A program made the position numbers and the translations under genes. A stretch of 22,091 nucleotides of DNA from JBCBAP01 sp038532435. Lineage in GTDB: Bacteria; Pseudomonadota; Alphaproteobacteria; Rhodobacterales; Rhodobacteraceae. The number at the start of each line of letters is the position of its first letter. The first letter of the stretch is position 1. The notes under the pieces are model-generated. The model saw nothing but the letters and a program-made list of their open reading frames with translations, was not told the DNA's origin and did no database searches. Shown in pieces: positions 16,833 through 22,091 of this stretch. The stretch lies in contig JBCBAP010000057.1 of assembly GCA_038532435.1 (NCBI GenBank), positions 1 to 22,091 of the forward strand, given 5' to 3'.

Positions 16833-17135
16833 TCAGAGCTCCGCCTGCTTGCCGTGGTTGTAGTTTGAGGGGCCGCGGGTGCGGAACGCCTCGCGGAAGT
16901 GCACCGGCTGTGGCGCACCGTCTTCGCCGATCTTCGCTTCGGCCAGGTAAGGGCCGACAAGGCGGTGTTGCTGGGTCTGCGCCTGCGCAAGCAGCTCCTC
17001 CGCGTCCTCTTCGGTCGTCGCGACCAGCGCGTCCGCATGGCGGCGGGACCAGGCACCCTCCGCCGTCAGGTAGATCACGTCGCCTTCCAGCAGGTCGTTT
17101 GCGGTCACGATCTTGGGTTTGAACTCACGGGCCAT
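16833..17135 (-). CDS. DUF2849 protein, sulfate-assimilation operon
   Basis: This 100-residue protein begins with KIVTANDLLEGDVIYLT, followed by the Trp-Ser segment WSRRHADALVATTEEDAEELLAQA and a C-terminal tail ending in NYNHGKQAEL. It corresponds to DUF2849, a short family almost confined to alphaproteobacteria and found between cysG and cysI. No catalytic or metal motif is visible, and the many acidic residues suggest a soluble, possibly binding protein. The gaps to cysG (3 bp) and cysI (2 bp) are as tight as can be, with GGAGG in the end of cysG as ribosome-binding site. The role is unknown; a partner of siroheme delivery or CysI assembly is a guess from location. Confidence 0.88.
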   Translation of the reverse strand: MAREFKPKIVTANDLLEGDVIYLTAEGAWSRRHADALVATTEEDAEELLAQAQTQQHRLVGPYLAEAKIGEDGAPQPVHFREAFRTRGPSNYNHGKQAEL

Positions 17136-17138
17136 GGG

Positions 17139-18533
17139 TCAGAGCGCCTCCACGCGCGGTTCCAGTTCGATCAGGGTATCGGCAGCCTGGCGCGGGGCGA
17201 GGCCGTACATCAGGATCACGGGACCATCGGTCTCCGCGATGGCGTCGGGCAGGTCGAGGAGTGTGCTTTCGATGATCCGCTGGTTCGGGCGGGAGGCATT
17301 CTCGACCGCCGTCACCGGTGTCTCGCCATCGGCCCCGTGCATCATCAGACGCCCGCGCAGGAACTTCGCCGCGCGCTTGCCCATGTAGATGGCCGCGGTC
17401 GCCCCTTCAGCAGCAAGCCCGCGCCAGTCATGATCCGCGAAGCCGTCCACATCGTGCCCGGTCAGCAGGCGAACGGATGAATTCCGCCCGCGTTTCGTCA
17501 GGCTCTGTCCCAGCGTCGCTGCTGCGGCGGACGCGGTGGTGATCCCGGGCACGATGTCCCACCGGATGCCGTTCGCGTCGAGCGCATCAATCTCCTCATC
17601 AAGACGCGCGAACACTGCGACGTCCCCGCCCTTGAGGCGCGCGACCTTGGCACCCTTTGCGGCCTTGTTGACGATCAGCGCGTTGATGTCCTCTTGCTTC
17701 CAGGACGGGCCGAAACCGGTCTTCCCAACCTCGATGATCTCCGCCTCGCGCCGGGCAAGTTCAAGGATGCCGGAGCCGACGAGCCGGTCCGTGATCACAA
17801 CGTCCGCCTCGTGCAGGAAATGCCGGGCTTTCAGGGTCAAGAGTTCCGGATCGCCCGGGCCCGCGCCGATCAGCGCGACATGGCCGGGATCGACGCTTTC
17901 GTTGATCGTGTCGACGAGCAGATCCTCGAGGGCGATTTCAGCCGCATCCCCGCCACCGTTTGCCAGCGCCTTCGGCCCCCGGTCGAAGTAGAAGGCGGAC
18001 CAGAAGTCGCGGCGCACGCGGCCCATGGGCAGCACTTCAGCCATCTTGCGGAAGCTCTGCCCGATGCGCGCGAGTGTGCCCAGCGTGACCGGCAGCATTT
18101 CCTCCACGTCGCGCTTGATGGAGCGGGCGAGGACCGGTGCGGCACCCTCCGTGCCGATGGCAACGGTCACCGGGTCCCGGTCCACGATTGCCGGAGTGAT
18201 GAACTGGCTGTCCTCGAGGTTGTCAACGATGTTGGTGAGCGCCCCGGCGCGGCGTCCGATCTCAACCGCGCGCGCGTCCTCTGCCGCATCCTCGTTCGCA
18301 GCATAGAGCAGAACCGCACAAGTCGCGTCGCCGTCGGCAATCGGGCGTTCGGTCAGGCGGACCTTGCCGTCTGCGGCCCATCGGGACATTTCCCCCACCG
18401 GCTCAGAGCCGTAGACGCTGATCGTCGCGTCGGTCTTGAGCAGGAGCCGCACCTTGGCAACCGCGCAATCGCCCGCGCCGGATACCACGACACGTCGCCC
18501 GTCAAGAGCCACAAAAATCGGAAAATGCCGCAT
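17139..18533 (-). CDS. cysG: Siroheme synthase (dehydrogenase/ferrochelatase and SUMT fusion)
   Basis: The 464-residue fusion makes siroheme from uroporphyrinogen III for CysI. The N-terminal dehydrogenase/ferrochelatase part (1 to about 200) has the NAD motif VVVSGAGDCAVAK and the catalytic D104 in NIVDN, at the same number as in E. coli CysG. The C-terminal SAM-dependent methyltransferase (about 215-464) shows LIGAGPGDPELLTLKA, DRLVG, VPGITTASAAAA and TGHD. The loop usually written GGDPF.FGR reads GGDVAVFAR here, with a Pro-to-Val and a Gly-to-Ala change. I choose the ATG at 18533, with GGGAGGAGGGG just before it, over the ATG 18 bp upstream. It is the first gene of the operon. Confidence 0.94.
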   Translation of the reverse strand: MRHFPIFVALDGRRVVVSGAGDCAVAKVRLLLKTDATISVYGSEPVGEMSRWAADGKVRLTERPIADGDATCAVLLYAANEDAAEDARAVEIGRRAGALTNIVDNLEDSQFITPAIVDRDPVTVAIGTEGAAPVLARSIKRDVEEMLPVTLGTLARIGQSFRKMAEVLPMGRVRRDFWSAFYFDRGPKALANGGGDAAEIALEDLLVDTINESVDPGHVALIGAGPGDPELLTLKARHFLHEADVVITDRLVGSGILELARREAEIIEVGKTGFGPSWKQEDINALIVNKAAKGAKVARLKGGDVAVFARLDEEIDALDANGIRWDIVPGITTASAAAATLGQSLTKRGRNSSVRLLTGHDVDGFADHDWRGLAAEGATAAIYMGKRAAKFLRGRLMMHGADGETPVTAVENASRPNQRIIESTLLDLPDAIAETDGPVILMYGLAPRQAADTLIELEPRVEAL

Positions 18534-18574
18534 GACGACCCCTCCTCCCATACGCCGATGGCGTTTCGAAACAG

Positions 18575-18631
18575 ATGGGTATCTTAGAACATAATTCCCA
18601 TATTGAGGGTATTACCCCGGCAAAATAAGAA
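18575..18631. promoter_or_regulatory. Palindromes and promoter between cysG and the divergent Lrp gene
   Basis: In the 165-bp divergent region, ATGGG (18575-18579) pairs with CCCAT (18597-18601) across 17 nt, and a perfect GGGTA-T-TACCC dyad follows at 18607-18617. A plus-strand promoter TTGAGG (18603-18608), 17 bp, TAAGAA (18626-18631) overlaps the second dyad at its -35 box. The arrangement fits autoregulation by the Lrp protein and control of cysG; binding is inferred. Confidence 0.5.
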
Positions 18632-18698
18632 AATTCACCTTGCGCAGACACTGTCTTCGCGCCATCGTTCCGGCTCGATCAGCGACGGGAGAACAACC

Positions 18699-19163
18699 AT
18701 GCAACTCGACGCGATAGACCGGAACATTCTCGCCCTCCTGCAGGAGGATGCGAGCCTCTCGCTCGACGAAATCGCCCGCCGGGTGGGCGCATCTAAGACA
18801 CCCGTCTGGAACCGGATCCGCAAGATGAAGGAGGCGGGGCTCATCCTTGGGGAGACCACCCTCCTCGACCCGGAGAAGCTGGGCCTCGAAAGCTGTTTTT
18901 TCGTTCTCATCCGCACCTCCGAGCATGATGCGGGTTGGCTGGAGCGCTTTCTCAACGCGGTGCGCGCCCGTCCCGAGGTTATGGAGGCGCACCGGCTCGC
19001 CGGGGACATCGACTACATCCTTAAGGTCCGCGTGCCCAACGCCCGGGCCTATGACGATTTCTACCGCGCCCTGATCGAGGAGGTCTCGATCTACAACGTG
19101 ACGTCCACGCTTTCGATGGAAGAGATCAAGAACACCACCCAGCTGCCGATCCCGGAACCATGA
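18699..19163 (+). CDS. Lrp/AsnC family transcriptional regulator (third copy), divergent from cys operon
   Basis: The 154-residue product starts MQLDAIDRNILALLQEDASLS and has the winged helix (LDEIARRVGASKTPVWNRIRKMKEAG, about 24-48) and a RAM domain containing HRLAGDIDYILKV. It is of normal length. GGGAGA 6 nt before the ATG at 18699 sets the start; the upstream in-frame codons contain promoter sequence. The divergence from cysG and the dyads between them make it the obvious candidate regulator of the sulfate-assimilation operon, with cysteine or a related metabolite as possible ligand. That is inference; Lrp members that respond to sulfur amino acids are known elsewhere. Confidence 0.92.
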   Translation: MQLDAIDRNILALLQEDASLSLDEIARRVGASKTPVWNRIRKMKEAGLILGETTLLDPEKLGLESCFFVLIRTSEHDAGWLERFLNAVRARPEVMEAHRLAGDIDYILKVRVPNARAYDDFYRALIEEVSIYNVTSTLSMEEIKNTTQLPIPEP

Positions 19164-19223
19164 CGCATTGGCCTTTGGCTCGCCTTTGCCTACATGTTCC
19201 TCGGGATAAGTGGAGTCGACCGA

Positions 19224-19718
19224 ATGCCGATACTCGCGGGCCTCGTGGTGGCCGGACTATTTCTCTACCTGATGGTAAACCAGCCCCGGCTGCGGGTTGC
19301 AGGCGCGATTGCCGCGGCGGTCCTGATCGCTGGCCTCGCCTACTACATGCAGACAACCGATGACACCTTCTCCCAGGCGGAGCAGGCCTTCCCAGTCGAG
19401 GATCTGCGTTTCGACCGTGTCACGTTCGAGGAAGACGCCCGGTTCAGCACCCTGTCTGGCCGGGTCGAGAACCAGGCGGAGGCGGGCATCGTCCGCCAGA
19501 TCGCCGTGAGGGTCCGGCTCTTCGATTGTGAGAGCGAGGCAACGCCCATCGCAGAGTGTGCCCAGATCGGCGAGGACGACGGTGTCGCACGCCTCGAGCT
19601 GCCACCCGGACAGTTGCGCGCCTTCGAGGCGACCCTGCGCTTTGCGGATCAGCCGCGGGTCGCGGGCGTGCTGGTGTGGGAGTTCGAGGTGACCGGGGTG
19701 CGGGCGCGGCCCGACTGA
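19224..19718 (+). CDS. Small membrane protein with FxLYD-like extracytoplasmic domain
   Basis: The 164-residue product has two N-terminal helices (about 2-17 and 25-41) and then a soluble domain (about 60-160). The domain pattern SGRVENQAEAGIVRQIAVRVRLFD, followed by an ELPPGQLRAFEATLRF stretch, resembles the FxLYD domain, an immunoglobulin-like beta sandwich common in secreted bacterial proteins. Cysteines at 102 and 112 could form a disulfide. The ATG at 19224 has GGAG 8 nt upstream, while the earlier ATG at 19194 has none, so I take the shorter form. It follows the third Lrp gene by 60 bp on the same strand and is convergent with the photolyase-like gene. Function is unknown. Confidence 0.75.
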   Translation: MPILAGLVVAGLFLYLMVNQPRLRVAGAIAAAVLIAGLAYYMQTTDDTFSQAEQAFPVEDLRFDRVTFEEDARFSTLSGRVENQAEAGIVRQIAVRVRLFDCESEATPIAECAQIGEDDGVARLELPPGQLRAFEATLRFADQPRVAGVLVWEFEVTGVRARPD

Positions 19719-19729
19719 CGATCGGTTCG

Positions 19730-20944
19730 CTACCCAAGATCCGTGATCAGCTTCGGGATCTGTTTCTTGACCTTGAAGAACCCAGCGGTCGCGTGGGGCC
19801 AGACCTTCCGATCCCAGTCCCGCTGGACCTCCGTGATCGGACAGCCAGCCTGGTCGAACGCCCCCTGATTTCGCGCCATCCAGTCGCGCACAGGTCCGAC
19901 CGGCACGAATGGCGTGACGATCTGCGTTGCCCGACACCCGGTCGCGCAGGCAATCAACGCCTCCGGGTTCGGATCGTCGATTGCGACCTCCTTCGGACCA
20001 AATGCATCTCGCGCCCGGGCACCTGCATCCGCGAGGGCGGTGCGATCGAACGCCTCCACGTCCGGGCTTGACCCTGCCGCTGTTCGTTCCCCAGAAAGCT
20101 GCAGCGTCGCAATTCCCACAAGGTCATCCGGCAGAGAAGCTTGAAGTTGCTCGGGGCAGCAATCCTCCTCTGTGATCAGCAGGAGCGTGCGCGCGGCCTG
20201 ATCCGGCGTTCGCATCGGGCGGACCGGTTGCACCGGCGGATGCGTCGGCCAGCCGAGTGGCTCGACCCGTGGGTTAAGATCGCCCGGGCCGGGCTGGAAG
20301 CGGTCCTCGGTGTACTTTGCAATGTTGGACGCCCGCGCCGCGTAGGCCTTCCCCGATGTGTGCAGGCCCGCCACCCAACGCCAGCCGAGCGTGTTGCTCG
20401 CGGGGTCCCCGTCCAGCAAGTGATGGAGGAAGAAGTCCGCACCCAGCTCCCACGGGAGGCTCAGGGTGAAGATCCAGATCGATGCAAACCACATGCGGGC
20501 GTGGTTGTGCAGGTAGCCGGTCTCGATGAGCTCAGCGACCCACGCGTCAAAGCAGGCGATGCCGCTCCTTCCGTCGCGGGCGGCTGCGAGCCGCCGGTCC
20601 CCCGCCCAGCTCCGCGCCTCGCGTCCTGCATCGCGCCGGTAGTCGGCCCAGACCGTTGGTCGCCGTTCGAGCCAGCCCTTCCAGTAGCTGCGCCAGTACA
20701 CCTCCTGCACGAACTTTTCCGACGCGCTGAAGCTGTGGGACTGGAGGGCGGCGCAGACCAGTTCTTCCTCTGTGACGAGGCGTCGTCGGACGAAGGGGGA
20801 GAGCTGGGAGACGCCATGGTGATGTCCCGGGCCGCGATCGTAGTTTCGCTGGGCCGCGTAATGCCTGCCCATGCGATCCCGAAACGCCTCCATCTGCAGA
20901 AGACCGGCTGCGCGGGTCGCATCCTCGACAAACAGATCCTTCAT
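19730..20944 (-). CDS. Photolyase-related flavoprotein with FAD domain first and Rossmann-like domain last
   Basis: The 404-residue protein begins with a photolyase/cryptochrome FAD-binding domain (about 30-220): GVSQLSP (44-50), EVYWRSYW, TGYLHNHARM, LLDGDPASNTLGWRW. Relative to E. coli photolyase, spacing places E81 and W84 at E274 and W277, N147 at N341, N184 at N378, W190 at W384, and W113, W165 and W188 at the electron-transfer triad W306, W359 and W382 (spacings 32, 52, 23 against 32, 53, 23). The usual N-terminal antenna domain is absent; instead a Rossmann-like region (about 250-404) follows, with LLLITEEDCCPEQL, IVTPFVPVGPVRDWM and a GFFKVKKQIP ending. It probably repairs or senses light using FAD. 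GGAGGGAAG precedes the ATG. E. coli positions are from memory. Confidence 0.85.
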   Translation of the reverse strand: MKDLFVEDATRAAGLLQMEAFRDRMGRHYAAQRNYDRGPGHHHGVSQLSPFVRRRLVTEEELVCAALQSHSFSASEKFVQEVYWRSYWKGWLERRPTVWADYRRDAGREARSWAGDRRLAAARDGRSGIACFDAWVAELIETGYLHNHARMWFASIWIFTLSLPWELGADFFLHHLLDGDPASNTLGWRWVAGLHTSGKAYAARASNIAKYTEDRFQPGPGDLNPRVEPLGWPTHPPVQPVRPMRTPDQAARTLLLITEEDCCPEQLQASLPDDLVGIATLQLSGERTAAGSSPDVEAFDRTALADAGARARDAFGPKEVAIDDPNPEALIACATGCRATQIVTPFVPVGPVRDWMARNQGAFDQAGCPITEVQRDWDRKVWPHATAGFFKVKKQIPKLITDLG

Positions 20945-21001
20945 CGCTCTTCCCTCCCGACTGCCCCGGGAAATAGGCCGGTGGAGCCCGGTGGCGAGGC
21001 A

Positions 21002-22091
21002 TCAGTTCAGCGGCGGCGGCGGGCGGAGTGACGCGGGCAGATCATCGAGCATGGCCTCCACCGTCTCCCGGGTCTGACGGTTCTGCTCGATCAGGCTGCG
21101 GGTCTGGTCGAGGTTCGGGGCCGGTGGCAAGGCCGCGCGGGTGCCGAAAACGGTGGTCGGATCGTTCGAGACATCCTCCTTAAACTCCGCCATGCCCCGT
21201 CGCGTTTCATCGCTCGAGGTCACCAGTCGCTCCCAGTCCCCACCTGCGACGGCGAGCGGTTCGGGAACCGCATCCTCGTAGACCGCCGCCGCTGCTGCAT
21301 GCTGGTCGAGCAAGGTAAGCGCTCGCGCGCGCAAGTCGGTCACATCCGGCCCCATGCCTGCGATCAACTGAAGGGTGACATGCGCACGACCGGCAGCCAG
21401 ATGCGCCTCCGCCGCCAGCGTCAGGGAGGCCGGACTACGACGCCCGAGCGCCTCATCAAGGATTGCCAGCGCCGTATCCGGCAAAGCGAGATCCAGAAGC
21501 GCCCGCGCGGCGGAAAGGCGCGCCGCATCGCCGTCCTCACCTTCCGGCAATGCGTTGAGATGCTTAAGGACTGTGGCGCTGTATTCCGCTGGTGTGAGCT
21601 CCGTCGGATCAGCCTCGGCCACGAGCTCTGCCGCCACGCGCCGGTACATCTCGGCGCGCTCAGGGGAGAGCCGGATCTCCTCAGCGATCGTGGAAAGCGC
21701 TGCATCGAGATTGTTCGCCCGTGCCTCCGCCTGAACGGTCGATACAAGAAGGCTGTGCCCCCGGTCCTCCGCGCGCAGAAGCCAGGCGGCGGACTTCGCC
21801 CGCTCGAGCATATCCTCGGGCACGTCAGCACCCCGCGCAAGGTGCGATGCTATAAAACGCTCAAGCGCCTCCGGCGCCACGATGTCGGGCAGTTCGGCGA
21901 GGGCGCGGTAGGCGGCCTCCGCCTCCTCGTGGCGTCCGTCGCGCGACAGGATCATGGCCTCCGTCAGGCGCATTGCCGAATCGGCGGGCGATCCGGGTCG
22001 TATCGCAAGCGTGTATAGCGTTTCGACCGCCTCCTGCGGACCCCGGTTCAGATAGCCTCGGATCGCCTTCGCGCCGATGCGTTGACGCAGC
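21002..22091 (-). CDS. Helical-repeat (TPR-like) protein, 5' end outside the window
   Basis: The frame is open from the window edge to a TGA at 21002 and encodes at least 362 residues; the ATG at 21973 is internal, because the upstream codons continue the same repeats without a stop. The product is built of short alpha-helical pairs rich in Ala, Leu and Glu, such as DGRHEEAEAAYRALAELP, NNLDAALSTIAEEIRLSPERAEMY and PDTALAILDEALGRR, the pattern of tetratricopeptide repeats. The end (about the last 60 residues) is non-repeat, with a coiled segment and a Pro-rich PPPPLN terminus. TPR proteins are scaffolds for other proteins; no enzymatic domain is seen. The photolyase-like gene starts 57 bp downstream on the same strand, so co-transcription is possible. 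Confidence 0.75.
   Translation of the reverse strand, partial: LRQRIGAKAIRGYLNRGPQEAVETLYTLAIRPGSPADSAMRLTEAMILSRDGRHEEAEAAYRALAELPDIVAPEALERFIASHLARGADVPEDMLERAKSAAWLLRAEDRGHSLLVSTVQAEARANNLDAALSTIAEEIRLSPERAEMYRRVAAELVAEADPTELTPAEYSATVLKHLNALPEGEDGDAARLSAARALLDLALPDTALAILDEALGRRSPASLTLAAEAHLAAGRAHVTLQLIAGMGPDVTDLRARALTLLDQHAAAAAVYEDAVPEPLAVAGGDWERLVTSSDETRRGMAEFKEDVSNDPTTVFGTRAALPPAPNLDQTRSLIEQNRQTRETVEAMLDDLPASLRPPPPLN

Noticed and set aside
18603..18698. Longer Lrp protein starting upstream of 18699
   Set aside because: The extra codons have no ribosome-binding site, cover a promoter and dyad, and precede the standard Lrp N-terminus.
21002..21973. Complete 323-residue protein starting at the ATG at 21973
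   Set aside because: The reading frame continues without a stop to the window edge and the repeat pattern carries on upstream, so the ATG is more likely internal to a longer gene.

Overview
This is a high-GC window (roughly two-thirds G+C by eye) from an alphaproteobacterium, most likely of the order Rhodobacterales (Roseobacter/Rhodobacter group). Pointers are a VPLPA-type C-terminal sorting motif, an iron-sulfur (APS-type) CysH, a cys operon containing DUF2849 and DUF934 and ending in a ferredoxin-NADP reductase, a PlcP-BtaA betaine-lipid pair, and several Lrp/AsnC regulators. I cannot name the genus. Genes are densely packed. I found no tRNA, rRNA, CRISPR array, insertion sequence or transposase, and no gene-free stretch reaches 300 bases. 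The longest gaps (about 140 to 240 bp) lie at 3118-3334, 3794-3933, 5600-5786, 6255-6468, 9674-9829, 12988-13224 and 18534-18698. Apart from 6255-6468, where I saw nothing clear, each holds the hairpins or dyads listed below.

Layout. (1) 1-1885: plcP-like metallophosphoesterase and btaA on the minus strand, behind a Pho-box-like promoter; a phosphate-starvation lipid-remodelling operon (phospholipid to diacylglycerol to betaine lipid). (2) 1944-4956: an outer-membrane beta-barrel protein, two Lrp/AsnC regulators, and divergent ilvC (branched-chain amino acid synthesis) with a strong terminator. (3) 4997-6254: a VPLPA-CTERM surface protein with a pair of near-identical 18-bp dyads in its promoter, then a DoxX-like membrane protein. 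(4) 6469-11473: secG and pyrG, separated by three genes (GT83/ArnT-like transferase, DPMS-like GT2, small LAB_N protein) that look like a lipid-linked-sugar glycosylation pathway. (5) 11474-12987: an alpha/beta hydrolase and a VOC dioxygenase resembling the Bacillus mhqED pair for quinone detoxification. (6) 13225-18533: the assimilatory sulfate-reduction operon cysG-DUF2849-cysI-cysH-DUF934-fpr, divergent from a third Lrp/AsnC gene with palindromes in the shared promoter. (7) 19224-22091: a small FxLYD-like membrane protein, a photolyase-related flavoprotein whose domains are in reversed order, and a partial helical-repeat protein.

How they work together. PlcP would supply diacylglycerol to BtaA. 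CysG makes siroheme for CysI, CysH supplies sulfite, and Fpr probably feeds electrons through ferredoxin, since no CysJ flavoprotein is present. GT2, LAB_N and GT83 could charge, flip and transfer a sugar to lipid A or another envelope acceptor. The most unusual item is the photolyase-like protein at 19730-20944: it keeps every CPD-photolyase active-site and electron-transfer residue I could place, but has the FAD domain first and a Rossmann-like domain last.
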